64,000 nt of DNA, taken from contig JASGIB010000001.1 of NCBI GenBank assembly GCA_047602125.1, positions 434,001-498,000 of the forward strand, read 5' to 3'. Positions 8,380 through 17,661 of this stretch are shown here, in pieces. The stretch's first letter is position 1. Every line of letters starts with the position of its first letter. The notes beneath the pieces are model-generated. The model saw only the letters and a program-made list of their open reading frames with translations. It did no database searches and was not told where the DNA came from. This stretch comes from Pseudoluteimonas sp047602125. Lineage in GTDB: Bacteria > Pseudomonadota > Gammaproteobacteria > Xanthomonadales > Xanthomonadaceae. The translations under genes were made by a program, and so were the position numbers.

Positions 8380-8406
8380 GCGTGGATTGTAGTCGCCGGG
8401 CGCGGG

Positions 8407-9090
8407 CTACCTGGCGCCGAGCTGCTCCAGCACCGCTTCGGCCGCGACCTGCTGGGCGGCACGGCGCGATCCGCCGCTGCCTTCGGCCGCGATGCCCGGA
8501 TCGCCGGGCAATTCGCATCGCACGCGGAACACCTTGGCATGGTCGTCGCCGGATTCGGCTTCCAGGGTGTACACCGGCAAGGGCTGCTGCCGCGCCTGCA
8601 GCCATTCCTGCAACCGGGTCTTGGCGTCCTTGCCGACCTTGTTCGGCGGCGGCAGCGCGGCCATCGCGGCCTCGAACCACGGCAGCACCACCTCGCGGCA
8701 ATGCGCGAAATCGCTGTCGAGGTGGATCGCCGCGACCACGGCTTCGAGCGTGTCGGCGAGGATGGAATCGCGGCGGTGGCCACCGCTCTTGAGTTCGCCC
8801 GGGCCGAGGATCAATCGCGGACCGAGGTCAAGTTCGCGCGCGATCGCGGCCAGCGCGGATTCGCGCACCAGTTCGGCGCGGGCGCGGGTCAACGCGCCTT
8901 CGTCGGCGCGCGGCCAGCGCGCGTACAAGGCCTCGGCGACGATGAGGTTGACCAGCGCGTCGCCGAGGAACTCCAACCGCTCGTTGTGCGGGGTGCCGGC
9001 GCTGCGATGGGTCAGGGCCTGCGCGAGCAGGCCCGGATCGGCGAAACGATGGCCGAGGCGGTCAATTGCCTTCGTCGGTGCTGCCGCCAC
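8407..9090 (-). CDS. rnc: Ribonuclease III
   Basis: 227 residues. The signature HNERLEFLGDALVN and the downstream DTLEAVVAAIHLD hold the acidic metal-binding residues; a double-stranded RNA-binding domain (DAKTRLQEWLQARQQPLPVY to AAEAVLEQL) ends the protein. It processes rRNA precursors and structured mRNAs. The GTG start at 9090 overlaps the 3' end of the DUF4845 gene by 29 bases, so translation is probably coupled. Confidence 0.96.
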   Translation of the reverse strand: MAAAPTKAIDRLGHRFADPGLLAQALTHRSAGTPHNERLEFLGDALVNLIVAEALYARWPRADEGALTRARAELVRESALAAIARELDLGPRLILGPGELKSGGHRRDSILADTLEAVVAAIHLDSDFAHCREVVLPWFEAAMAALPPPNKVGKDAKTRLQEWLQARQQPLPVYTLEAESGDDHAKVFRVRCELPGDPGIAAEGSGGSRRAAQQVAAEAVLEQLGAR

Positions 9091-9454
9091 CTTTCAGGGC
9101 CTGGGTTTCGTTGAATTTGCCGACGATGTCGAGATCGTTGATCAACGGGCGGCGCACTTCGTAGTTCACCGTCATGGTGTAGCCGTTGTCCTTGCGCTCG
9201 ACCTTGATGTTCTCCGGCTTCAGGTCCTCGTCGGCGTAGTTCACGTACAGCCGGCGGAAGAACAGGTCCTTGATCTTGGCGGGATCCATTTCGCCCACGC
9301 CCGGCTCGCTGGCCACGCCCTTCATCGCCGAGCGTACGCTGAAGAATTGCTCGTAGATCGGGAAGACCTTCATGCCGAGGTAGGCAAGGATGCCCACGAG
9401 GGCCAGTACGACCACGAACCCGATCAGGGTGATCCCCCTTTCACTGCGCTTCAT
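9062..9454 (-). CDS. DUF4845 single-pass membrane protein
   Basis: 130 residues from the ATG at 9454, which has AGAGGGGAATGCG upstream. Residues 7-28 (GITLIGFVVVLALVGILAYLGM) form one membrane segment with a look of a type IV prepilin N-terminus (RGITLIGF); the rest is a small periplasmic domain. It matches DUF4845, which sits between lepB and rnc in many gamma- and betaproteobacteria. Its function is not known. The position next to signal peptidase I suggests a link with export, but this is only context. Confidence 0.88.
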   Translation of the reverse strand: MKRSERGITLIGFVVVLALVGILAYLGMKVFPIYEQFFSVRSAMKGVASEPGVGEMDPAKIKDLFFRRLYVNYADEDLKPENIKVERKDNGYTMTVNYEVRRPLINDLDIVGKFNETQALKGGGSTDEGN

Positions 9455-9528
9455 CGCATTCCCCTCTGTTTGCGGCGCCCCGCCGCCGTTCCCGGCCATT
9501 GTGGCGCGGATCGGCCACGGTCGTCACC

Positions 9529-10332
9529 TCACTGGATGCGGTCGCCGATCCGGTGGAAATCGACCCCGCCGGCGCTGCGGTCCCAGTGCATCCAGATCAG
9601 GAAGGCCTTGCCGCGCAGGTTCTGCTCCGGCAGGAAGTGCGCGCCCTGCGGCCAGAACCGGCTGTCTTCGCTGTTGTCGCGGTTGTCGCCCATCACGAAA
9701 TACTGGCCCGCCGGCACCTTCCACTCGCCCTCGCCCTGCAGGAAGTAGGGCATGTCCTCACGCTCCAGCACCGGATGCGAACGGCCGGGCAGTTCCTCGG
9801 TGAGCAGCGTGGCCCCGCTGGCTTCCTGCCCCTGGCCGGTGCCGGCGTAGGTGCCGACCTTGCGGTATTGCACCGGCTGGCCGTTGATGTAGACCGTGTT
9901 GTCGCGGTAGGCGACGGTATCGCCCGGCAGGCCGATGATGCGCTTGATCCAGTCCTCGTCCGGATGGTGCGGCGGGCGGAACACCACCACGTCGCCGCGC
10001 CTGGGCTCGCCCAGCGGCAGGAACTTGGTGTTGGTGATCGGCAGGCGCAGGCCGTAGGCGAACTTGTTGACCAGGATGAAGTCGCCGATCAGCAGGCTCG
10101 GCATCATCGAACTGGACGGGATGCGGAACGGCTCGGCGACGAAGCTGCGCAGCCCGAGCACGATCGCCAGCACCGGGAAGAACGCACGCGAATAATCGAC
10201 GATCAGCGGCTCCTTGTCCTCGAGCAGGCCGGCGCGGGCCGCGCGGGCCTTGCGCCACCACAGCTTGTCGACCAGCCAGACCAGGCCGGAGACCAGGGTC
10301 AGGGCGACCAGGGCGATTTCGAACCAGCGCAT
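9529..10332 (-). CDS. lepB: Signal peptidase I
   Basis: 267 residues. It has N-terminal membrane segments (residues 4-24 and about 52-66), the catalytic serine Ser75 in PSSSMMPSL, the general-base lysine Lys130 in DWIKRIIGLPGD, and the conserved GDNRDNSEDSRFWP box. It cleaves signal peptides from Sec-exported proteins at the outer face of the inner membrane. It follows lepA by 24 bp, as in E. coli. Confidence 0.97.
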   Translation of the reverse strand: MRWFEIALVALTLVSGLVWLVDKLWWRKARAARAGLLEDKEPLIVDYSRAFFPVLAIVLGLRSFVAEPFRIPSSSMMPSLLIGDFILVNKFAYGLRLPITNTKFLPLGEPRRGDVVVFRPPHHPDEDWIKRIIGLPGDTVAYRDNTVYINGQPVQYRKVGTYAGTGQGQEASGATLLTEELPGRSHPVLEREDMPYFLQGEGEWKVPAGQYFVMGDNRDNSEDSRFWPQGAHFLPEQNLRGKAFLIWMHWDRSAGGVDFHRIGDRIQ

Positions 10333-10356
10333 GCGCGTTCCTCGGATTCTTCGGGT

Positions 10357-12174
10357 TTACTTGCCGTCGACCTGCAACACGGCGAGGAAGGCCTCCTGCG
10401 GGATCTCGACCCGCCCGACCTGCTTCATCCGCTTCTTGCCTTCCTTCTGCTTCTCCAGCAGCTTCTTCTTGCGCGTGGCGTCGCCGCCGTAGCACTTCGC
10501 CAGCACGTTCTTGCGCAGCGCCTTGACCGTGGTGCGGGCGATGATCTGCGCGCCGACCGCGGCCTGGATCGCGACGTCGAACATCTGCCGGGGAATCAGC
10601 TCCTTCATCTTCTCGGTCAGCTCGCGGCCGCGGCGATCGGCGTGCGAACGATGCACGATGATCGACAGCGCATCGACCTTGTCGCCGTTGATCAGCGTGT
10701 CCACGCGCACGAACGGGCCTGCCTCGAAGCGCAGGAAGTGGTAGTCGAGCGAGGCGTAGCCGCGGCTCACCGACTTCAGCTTGTCGAAGAAGTCCAGCAC
10801 CACCTCGGCCATCGGCAGCTCGTAGGCGATCTGCACCTGGCTGGCCATGTAGGTGATGCCGACCTGCACGCCGCGCTTTTCCTCGCACAGCTTGATGATG
10901 TTGCCGATGTATTCGGGCGGGGTGAGGATGTTGGCGCGGATGATGGGTTCGCGGATCTCGCCGACCATGTTCGCCGGCGGCAGCTTGGCCGGGTTGTCGA
11001 GCGGCACCACGTTGCCGTCGGTCTTCAGTACTTCGTACACCACGGTCGGTGCGGTGGTGATGAGGTTGAGGTCGTACTCGCGCTCAAGGCGTTCCTGCAC
11101 GATTTCCATGTGCAGCATGCCGAGGAAGCCGCAGCGGAAACCGAAGCCCATCGCTTCGGAACTCTCGGGTTCGAAACGCAGCGCGGCGTCGTTGAGGCGC
11201 AGCTTCTCCAGCGCCTCGCGCAGCGCCGGGTAATCCTCGGCATCGACCGGGAACAGCCCGGCGAATACGCGCGGCTGCATTTCCTGGAAACCGGGGAGCG
11301 GCTTGGGCGCTGGATCGTTCGACAGCGTCAGCGTATCGCCGACCGGCGCGCCGTGCACGTCCTTGATCGACGCGGTGACCCAGCCGACTTCGCCGGCCTT
11401 CAGCGCGGGCAACACCTTGCGCTTGGGGGTGAACACGCCGACGTCATCGACCTGGTGGGTGCGCCCGGTCGACATGACCAGCAGCTTGTCGCCCTTCCTG
11501 ATCTCGCCCTGCATCACCCGCACCAGCGAGACCACGCCGAGGTAGTTGTCGAACCACGAGTCGATGATCAACGCCTGCAGCTTGTCGGTGTCGCGCGGAC
11601 GCGGCGCCGGGATGCGCATGACGATGGCCTCGAGCACGTCCGGCACGTTCATGCCGGTCTTGGCCGAGATGGCGACCGCGTCGTCGGCGTGGATGCCGAT
11701 GACGGCCTCGATTTCCGACTTCGCGCGATCGATGTCGGCGGTCGGCAGGTCGATCTTGTTCAGCACCGGCACGACTTCCAGGCCCTGCTCCACCGCGGTG
11801 TAGCAGTTGGCGACCGATTGCGCCTCGACGCCCTGCGCGGCATCGACGACCAGCAGCGCGCCCTCGCAGGCCGCGAGCGAACGGCTGACTTCGTAACTGA
11901 AGTCGACGTGGCCGGGGGTATCGATGAAGTTGAGCTGGTAGGTCTGGCCGTCCTTCGCGGTGTACGGCAGCGAGACCGACTGCGCCTTGATGGTGATGCC
12001 GCGTTCGCGCTCGATCGGGTTCGAATCGAGCACCTGCGCCTCCATCTCGCGTTCCTGCAGGCCGCCGCAGATCTGGATGATGCGGTCGGCCAGCGTCGAC
12101 TTGCCGTGGTCGACGTGGGCGATGATCGAGAAATTGCGGATGTTCCGCATCGCTGCGGACGGTTCGGAAGACAT
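10357..12174 (-). CDS. lepA: Elongation factor 4 (LepA), ribosomal GTPase
   Basis: About 605 residues from the ATG at 12174; ATG at 12150 (MRNIRNFSIIAHVDHGKST) or 12186 are alternatives. G1 is AHVDHGKST, G3 DTPGHVDF and G4 NKID. The C-terminal LepA-specific domain (ALSIIVHRSHADRRGRELTEKMKELIPRQMF region) and the lysine-rich end (ATRKKKLLEKQKEGKKRMKQ) are complete. LepA is a translation factor that acts in 30S biogenesis and back-translocation. It sits between mucD and lepB. Confidence 0.96.
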   Translation of the reverse strand: MSSEPSAAMRNIRNFSIIAHVDHGKSTLADRIIQICGGLQEREMEAQVLDSNPIERERGITIKAQSVSLPYTAKDGQTYQLNFIDTPGHVDFSYEVSRSLAACEGALLVVDAAQGVEAQSVANCYTAVEQGLEVVPVLNKIDLPTADIDRAKSEIEAVIGIHADDAVAISAKTGMNVPDVLEAIVMRIPAPRPRDTDKLQALIIDSWFDNYLGVVSLVRVMQGEIRKGDKLLVMSTGRTHQVDDVGVFTPKRKVLPALKAGEVGWVTASIKDVHGAPVGDTLTLSNDPAPKPLPGFQEMQPRVFAGLFPVDAEDYPALREALEKLRLNDAALRFEPESSEAMGFGFRCGFLGMLHMEIVQERLEREYDLNLITTAPTVVYEVLKTDGNVVPLDNPAKLPPANMVGEIREPIIRANILTPPEYIGNIIKLCEEKRGVQVGITYMASQVQIAYELPMAEVVLDFFDKLKSVSRGYASLDYHFLRFEAGPFVRVDTLINGDKVDALSIIVHRSHADRRGRELTEKMKELIPRQMFDVAIQAAVGAQIIARTTVKALRKNVLAKCYGGDATRKKKLLEKQKEGKKRMKQVGRVEIPQEAFLAVLQVDGK

Positions 12175-12261
12175 GGGCGGCGGCATTGGCCGTCGTCGGC
12201 CACGGATTGCGGGGAACGCGGGATTATCGCACGCCGCCCAGCGGCCCCGGCTCCGCGGGGA

Positions 12262-12294
12262 CCGCACCCGGCACGACGTGGCGGCCGGGTGCGG
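12262..12294. repeat. Perfect 11-bp inverted repeat between mucD and lepA
   Basis: CCGCACCCGGC (12262-12272) and GCCGGGTGCGG (12284-12294) are exact inverse copies around an 11-base loop. The stem lies 8 bases past the mucD stop and before lepA. There is no T-run, so it is more likely a processing or attenuation hairpin than a full terminator. Confidence 0.65.
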
Positions 12295-12302
12295 GGCCTG
12301 GC

Positions 12303-13829
12303 TCATTCGTCCTTGCCGCCTTGCGTCACCGCCACGAACTGGGTCGCGCCGTCGCGGCGCACCAGCAGCATCACGGTCTGGCCCTTGCCGACCTTGGCGA
12401 GTTCGCGGTCGAGCGCGGCGACGCTGCCGACGTTGGCGCGGCCGACCTGCAGCACCACGTCGCCCGCCCGCAGGCCGGCGTTGCGCGCGGCGCTGCCTTC
12501 GACGCGGGCGATGCCCACGCCCTCGCCCGACTTGAGGCCGAGTTGCTTGCGGTCGTCGCCGTCGAGGTCCTCGCCGACCAGTCCCAGCGGATTGCCGCTG
12601 CTGGCCCTGGGCGCCGATCCGGGCGCGCCGTCTTCGTCGTCGTTCGCCGCGACGCCATCGGAGAGCTGCGACAGCGTGACGGGCACTTGCAGCGTCTTGC
12701 CATCGCGCAGGATCGACAGCTCCACGCGCGTGCCGGGCGCCATCGCACCGATGATCGGCGGCAGGTCGCTGGACTGCACGATGGCATTGCCGTTCACCGC
12801 GCGGATCACGTCGCCGCGTTCGATGCCGGCCTTTTCCGCGGGGCTGCCGGCCTGCACGTCCGAAATCAGCGCGCCCGTGCTGTCGGGCAAGCCGAGGCCG
12901 CGCGCATCGTCGCTGCCCATCTGCTGCACCTGCACGCCGAGCTGGCCACGCGCGACCCGGCCGGTCGTGCGCAATTGCTTGCTCACCGACATGGCCACGT
13001 CGATCGGGATCGCGAAGCTCACGCCCATGTAGCCGCCGGAGTTCGAGAAGATCTGCGAGTTGATGCCGACGACTTCGCCGCGGGTATTGAGCAGCGGTCC
13101 GCCGGAATTGCCCTGGTTGATCGCCACGTCGGTCTGGATGAAGGGCACGTAGCGCTGGTTCGCGTACGGATTCGCGCGACCGACCGCGCTGACGATGCCA
13201 GCGGTGACCGAATGGTCGAGGCCGAACGGCGAACCGATCGCGACCACCCACTGGCCGGGCTTGAGCAGGTTGGAATCGCCGATGCGCACCGCCGGCAGGT
13301 CGCTGGCGTCGATCTTCAGCAGCGCGACATCGGACTGTTCGTCGCTGCCGACTACCCTGGCCTTGAATTCGCGCCGGTCGGTGAGCTTGACCGTCACCGA
13401 ATCCGCGCCATCGACGACGTGGCGATTGGTCAGCACGTAACCGTCGGGCGAAATGATGAAGCCGCTGCCCATGGACACGCCGCGCGGGCCGTCGTCGGGT
13501 TGCTGCGGACCACCGGGCATGCCCGGCATCTGGAAATCGGGGCCGAAGAAACGCTTGAAGATCTCAGGGATCTGGTCCTGGTCCGGAACGCCGCGGCGTG
13601 CGGTCTTCGCGCTGGTCGCGCGTCCGCCGATGGTCGCTTCCACGTTCACCACGCCCGGGCCGACCTGCTGCACGAGGCCGGTGAAATCGGGTAGGCCCGC
13701 GACCAGTTGCGGCGCCGGCGCGGCGGGCGGCGTCTGCGCCGTCACTTGCGGCGGATTCACGAGCAAGGTGGTGGCGGTCGCCGTCGCGGCGACCAGGGCA
13801 AGCGCACGAATGCTGGGGGGAACGGACAT
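12303..13829 (-). CDS. mucD: Do-family periplasmic serine protease (DegQ/MucD type)
   Basis: 508 residues with an N-terminal export signal (ALALVAATATATTLLV). The trypsin-like triad is His137 (TNRHVVDGAD), Asp167 (SDVALLKID) and Ser242 (INQGNSGGPLLN). Two PDZ domains follow (about 275-370, and 405-500 ending in ELAKVGKGQTVMLLVRRDG). It degrades misfolded envelope proteins. Its place right after rpoE and rseA is that of Pseudomonas and Xanthomonas mucD, so it likely belongs to the sigma-E response. Confidence 0.95.
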   Translation of the reverse strand: MSVPPSIRALALVAATATATTLLVNPPQVTAQTPPAAPAPQLVAGLPDFTGLVQQVGPGVVNVEATIGGRATSAKTARRGVPDQDQIPEIFKRFFGPDFQMPGMPGGPQQPDDGPRGVSMGSGFIISPDGYVLTNRHVVDGADSVTVKLTDRREFKARVVGSDEQSDVALLKIDASDLPAVRIGDSNLLKPGQWVVAIGSPFGLDHSVTAGIVSAVGRANPYANQRYVPFIQTDVAINQGNSGGPLLNTRGEVVGINSQIFSNSGGYMGVSFAIPIDVAMSVSKQLRTTGRVARGQLGVQVQQMGSDDARGLGLPDSTGALISDVQAGSPAEKAGIERGDVIRAVNGNAIVQSSDLPPIIGAMAPGTRVELSILRDGKTLQVPVTLSQLSDGVAANDDEDGAPGSAPRASSGNPLGLVGEDLDGDDRKQLGLKSGEGVGIARVEGSAARNAGLRAGDVVLQVGRANVGSVAALDRELAKVGKGQTVMLLVRRDGATQFVAVTQGGKDE

Positions 13830-13910
13830 CGGGGTTCGACCTCGCTCGGGACGAAGGTGGGAAAGGAAAACGGATCGATCCGCGAAGGCGCTTCGCGGGT
13901 CGTTCTGGGT

Positions 13911-14783
13911 TCAGCGCAGGCCGTCGCCAGCCTGGACCTGCTGCGTTTCGGGCATGGGCAGGTTGCGCGGTTCGAACGGATAGAACGCGCCCGTCGATCC
14001 GGTCGAATAACTCGCGGTGAAGGCGCCGGTATTGGTCCCCGGCAGCACTGCGCGCGGCCATGGATGCGATGGCAGCGCTTCCTGCTGCTGCGCGGCGAAC
14101 GGATTGTCGCGCTTGGGCAACTCCAGCGGTTCCACGGCGGCGACGCGCTGGCCGGCGTCGGCGGCTTCGATGCCGCGCGAAACCTGGGTCGACGCGCGGT
14201 CGGGACCGGGCATGGCCGCGCGGTTGCGACGGGCGGCGGCGATGCGGCGCGGGGCTTCGGCGATCGCCAGCGCGGTGGTCAATTGCGCGGCGGCGGGCGG
14301 GGTGGCCGGCGAATGCGAAGCATCGGCGGCGGATGGCGGCGGCGCAGGGGTTGCGTGGGGAATCGTCGCGACCGACGCCACCCGTGCATCGCTGCCGGCA
14401 CTTGCCGGGCCAGGGTCGGAGGCCGTGCGCGGCACCACGACCAGCAGGGCCAGCGATGCCGCGAGCGCACCGCCGCCCCACCAGGCCCAGCGTCGCGGAT
14501 GCGTGCCGGTTGCGGCGACGGCCTGTTCGCCGGCGAGCGTGGAATGCCGCGAATCCAGCGCCACTGTGCGCGCCACGCGCTGCGAGAAATCCGCGGGCAA
14601 CAGGGCCGTTCCCTGTCCGCGCAGCACGACGCTGCACACCTGCCAGCGTTCCCAGCAGCCGGCCAGTTCGCGGTCGTGCTGCAGGCGCCGGAACAGGAAC
14701 CGGGCTTCGTCCGAAGCCAGTTCGCCGTCCATCATCGCGGACAGCTGCTGGCGGAGGTGGGCTTCCATCTTGTCCATGGGCAT
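13911..14783 (-). CDS. rseA: Sigma-E anti-sigma factor RseA
   Basis: 290 residues. The N-terminal domain (MEAHLRQQLSAMMDGELASDEARFLFRRL) is the RseA sigma-binding fold with its MMDGEL core. A single membrane segment lies near residues 95-112 (WWGGGALAASLALLVVV), and the rest is an Ala/Pro-rich periplasmic tail. RseA holds RpoE inactive at the inner membrane until proteolysis by site-1 and site-2 proteases. It begins 15 bp after rpoE. A hairpin with an 11-bp stem (13876-13900) separates it from mucD. Which of three nearby ATG codons is used is not certain. Confidence 0.9.
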   Translation of the reverse strand: MPMDKMEAHLRQQLSAMMDGELASDEARFLFRRLQHDRELAGCWERWQVCSVVLRGQGTALLPADFSQRVARTVALDSRHSTLAGEQAVAATGTHPRRWAWWGGGALAASLALLVVVPRTASDPGPASAGSDARVASVATIPHATPAPPPSAADASHSPATPPAAAQLTTALAIAEAPRRIAAARRNRAAMPGPDRASTQVSRGIEAADAGQRVAAVEPLELPKRDNPFAAQQQEALPSHPWPRAVLPGTNTGAFTASYSTGSTGAFYPFEPRNLPMPETQQVQAGDGLR

Positions 14784-14798
14784 CTGGCGGGTTCGGGC

Positions 14799-15431
14799 CT
14801 AGCGGGTGGCGCGTTCTGCGGGTCTTTCGACATCCATCAGCGGCCGAAGTTCCGCATCGATGGCCTCGCGGGCTCGGAATATCCGCGAGCGCACCGTGCC
14901 GATGGGGCAATCCATGCGCTCGGCGATCTCCTCGTAGCTCAGGCCCTCGACCTCGCGCAGGGTGATCGCGGTGCGCAATTCCTCCGGCAGCCCGTCCACC
15001 GCGCGCATCACCGTCTGCTCCATCTGCTGGCGCATCAGCTCGCGTTCGGGCGTGTCGTTGTCGCGCAGGCGCAGGCCGGATTCGAACTGTTCGGCGTCGC
15101 TCACGTCGATGTCGTCGGTCGGCGGCCGCCGGTTGTGCGCGACGAGGTGGTTCTTCGCCGTGTTCACCGCGATCCGGTGCAGCCAGGTGTAGAACTGCGC
15201 GTCCCCGCGGAAATTGCCGATCGCGCGATAGGCGCGCAGGAAAGCTTCCTGCGCCACGTCCTGGCATTCGCTCCAATCGGGGATGTAGCGCCCGATCAGC
15301 GCCGCCACGCGGTGCTGGTACTTGCGCACGAGCAGGTCGAAGGCGGCGCTGTCGCCGGCCTGCACGCGGCGCACCAGGTCGCTGTCGACCTGGGTGTCGG
15401 TTGCCTGCGCGATGGTTCCCTCGTCGGCCAT
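14799..15431 (-). CDS. rpoE: RNA polymerase sigma factor RpoE (ECF sigma-E)
   Basis: 210 residues from the ATG at 15431, which has GAGGAG upstream. Region 2 is FDLLVRKYQHRVAALIGRYIPDWSECQDVAQEAFLRAYRAI; region 4 is LPEELRTAITLREVEGLSYEEIAERMDCPIGTVRSRIFRAREAI. It directs transcription of envelope-stress genes and is followed by its anti-sigma factor rseA and the protease mucD. Divergent from the beta-oxidation gene across 154 bp. Regulation by RseA is known for the family and fits this arrangement. Confidence 0.96.
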   Translation of the reverse strand: MADEGTIAQATDTQVDSDLVRRVQAGDSAAFDLLVRKYQHRVAALIGRYIPDWSECQDVAQEAFLRAYRAIGNFRGDAQFYTWLHRIAVNTAKNHLVAHNRRPPTDDIDVSDAEQFESGLRLRDNDTPERELMRQQMEQTVMRAVDGLPEELRTAITLREVEGLSYEEIAERMDCPIGTVRSRIFRAREAIDAELRPLMDVERPAERATR

Positions 15432-15585
15432 CAGGCCGTTTCTCCTCGATGCGCTGGACGCGGCCGGTGCCGCGCACGACAGCATGGGGCACATGGGGCC
15501 ATGCCGCCGGTGCCACAAGCCATGTCGGCGATTTGACGGTCCCGGAACATGCCCGGGATGATAAAAGCCCGACTTCCCCCCACGG

Positions 15586-17649
15586 ATGAACGCGATGATC
15601 GCCGGACTCGATGGCCTGCGCTTCCAGCATTGGCAGGCGGAACTGCGCCCCGACGGCGCACTGGTGCTGTCGCTGGACCGCGCCGGCGCCTCGGTCAATG
15701 CGCTCTCGCAGGAAGTGCTGTTCGAACTGGGCGAAATCGTCGAACGCCTCGGCATCGACCCGCCCAGGGCGGTGGTGTTCCGCTCGGCCAAGCCCGGCGG
15801 CTTCATCGCCGGCGCCGACATCCGCGAATTCCAGCAATTCGACGCCAAGGGCACCGTGGGCGACGCGATCTTCCGCGGCCAGCAGGTGTTCCAGCGCATC
15901 GCCGAACTGCCCTGCCCCACGGCCGTGGCCATCCACGGCTTCTGCATGGGCGGAGGCACCGAACTCTCGCTCGCCTGCCGTTATCGCGCGGCCTCGAACG
16001 ATCCCTCGACCCGCATCGGCCTGCCCGAGGTGAAGCTGGGCATCTTCCCGGGTTGGGGCGGCAGCGTGCGTTTGCCGAAACTGATCGGCGCGCCGGCCGC
16101 GTTCGACCTGATGCTCACCGGGCGCAGCGTCTCGGCTTCGGCGGCGCGCGCAATGGGACTGGTCGACAAGGTGGCCGATGCCGCGGTGCTGGTCGATGCC
16201 GCCGCCGATCTCGCGCTCAAGGGCACGAAGCGGCCGTTCAAGCAGCGCTTCCTCGCATGGATCACCAATACCTGGATCGCGCGGCAACTCCTCGCGCCGC
16301 AGATGCTCAAGCAGGTCGCGCGCAAGGCGCCGAAGGCGTTCTATCCCGCGCCCTACGCGCTGGTCGACAGTTGGAAGCGCGGCGGTGGCGGCATCCAGCA
16401 GCAGCTCGCCGCCGAACGCAAGGCGGTGGTGAAGCTCGCATCCACCCCGACCGCGCGCAACCTGATCCGCGTGTATTTCCTGCAGGAACGCTTGAAGGGC
16501 ATCGGTGGCAAGGATTCCGGCATCCGCAAGGTGCACGTAGTGGGCGCCGGGGTGATGGGCGGCGACATCGCCGCGTGGAGCGCCTACAAGGGCTTCGATG
16601 TCACCCTCAACGACCGCGAGCAGCGCTTCATCGACGGCGCGCTGCAACGTGCGCAGGAGCTGTTCGCGAAGAAGGTGAAGGACGAGGCGAAACGCACGGA
16701 AATCGCGGCGCGGCTGAAATCCGACCTCGCCGGCGACGGCGCGGCCGACGCGGACCTGGTGATCGAAGCGATCATCGAGAAGGCCGAGGCCAAGCGCGAG
16801 CTCTACGCCGCGGTCGAGCCGAAGATGAAGGCCGACGCGTTGCTCGCGACCAATACCTCGTCGATCCCGCTCGACGAATTGCGCGAACACATCGCCCGGC
16901 CCGCGCAATTCGCAGGACTGCACTACTTCAACCCGGTCGCGCTGATGCCGCTGGTGGAGATCATCCACCACGCGGCGATGGCGCCGCAGACGCAGGAACG
17001 CCTCGCCGCGTTCTGCAAGAAGCTCGACAAGCTGCCGGTGCCGGTCGCCGGTTCGCCCGGCTTCCTCGTCAACCGCGTGCTGTTCCCGTACATGCTCGAG
17101 GCGATGACCGCCTACGCCGAGGGCATCCCCGGCCCGGTGATCGACAAGGCCGCGGTGAAGTTCGGCATGCCGATGGGTCCGATCGAGCTGGTCGATACCG
17201 TCGGCCTCGACGTCGCCGCCGGCGTCGGCGCGGAACTCGCGCCCTTCCTCGGCCTGGCGATTCCCGAAGCGCTGCAGTCGCCGCCGGAGCAAGGCAAGCG
17301 CGGCAAGAAGGACGGCCAGGGCCTGTACAAGTGGGAGAACGGGAAAGCGGTGAAGCCCGAGGTGGCCAAGGATTACAAGGCGCCCGAGGACCTGGAGGAT
17401 CGTTTAATCCTGCCGCTGGTGAACGAAGCGGTGGTCTGCCTGCACGATGGCGTGGTCGCGGATGCCGATTTGCTCGATGCCGGCGTGATCTTCGGCACCG
17501 GCTTCGCCCCGTTCCGCGGCGGCCCGATCCAGTACGTGCGCGAAACCGGCGTCGATGCCTTGTTGCAACGCTTGCAGTTGTTGCAGGCGCACCACGGACC
17601 GCGCTTCGCGCCGAGGCCGGGTTGGGACAATCCCGCGTTGAAGGCTTAA
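15586..17649 (+). CDS. Fused enoyl-CoA hydratase/3-hydroxyacyl-CoA dehydrogenase (FadB/FadJ type)
   Basis: 687 residues. The N-terminal crotonase domain has the oxyanion-hole segments FIAGADIREF and GFCMGGGTELSLACRYR and a second acidic site in GLPEVKLGIFPGWGG. The dehydrogenase half has the NAD-binding loop VGAGVMGGDIAAW (about residue 320), then LLATNTSSIPLDEL and the catalytic His segment GLHYFNPVALMPLVEII. It carries out two steps of fatty-acid beta-oxidation. No thiolase lies next to it, so its partner is elsewhere. FadJ-like rather than FadB-like by length and domain order, but I would not fix the symbol. Confidence 0.93.
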   Translation: MNAMIAGLDGLRFQHWQAELRPDGALVLSLDRAGASVNALSQEVLFELGEIVERLGIDPPRAVVFRSAKPGGFIAGADIREFQQFDAKGTVGDAIFRGQQVFQRIAELPCPTAVAIHGFCMGGGTELSLACRYRAASNDPSTRIGLPEVKLGIFPGWGGSVRLPKLIGAPAAFDLMLTGRSVSASAARAMGLVDKVADAAVLVDAAADLALKGTKRPFKQRFLAWITNTWIARQLLAPQMLKQVARKAPKAFYPAPYALVDSWKRGGGGIQQQLAAERKAVVKLASTPTARNLIRVYFLQERLKGIGGKDSGIRKVHVVGAGVMGGDIAAWSAYKGFDVTLNDREQRFIDGALQRAQELFAKKVKDEAKRTEIAARLKSDLAGDGAADADLVIEAIIEKAEAKRELYAAVEPKMKADALLATNTSSIPLDELREHIARPAQFAGLHYFNPVALMPLVEIIHHAAMAPQTQERLAAFCKKLDKLPVPVAGSPGFLVNRVLFPYMLEAMTAYAEGIPGPVIDKAAVKFGMPMGPIELVDTVGLDVAAGVGAELAPFLGLAIPEALQSPPEQGKRGKKDGQGLYKWENGKAVKPEVAKDYKAPEDLEDRLILPLVNEAVVCLHDGVVADADLLDAGVIFGTGFAPFRGGPIQYVRETGVDALLQRLQLLQAHHGPRFAPRPGWDNPALKA

Positions 17650-17661
17650 ATGGAGAACATC

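Noticed and set aside
9499..13032. A 1177-codon plus-strand reading frame opposite lepB and lepA
   Set aside because: Antisense shadow of conserved genes; repetitive composition with no recognisable domain.
10357..13251. LepA with a 350-residue N-terminal extension
   Set aside because: The extension is a frame-shifted shadow of mucD; the LepA family start is near 12150-12186.
15533..15566. TTGACG with a weak -10 as promoter of the beta-oxidation gene
   Set aside because: The best -10 candidates give an 18-20 base spacer with poor matches; not good enough to list.
13564..17292. A 1242-codon minus-strand frame that spans parts of mucD, rseA, rpoE and the beta-oxidation gene
   Set aside because: It is an out-of-frame shadow; each part is explained by a real gene in another frame.
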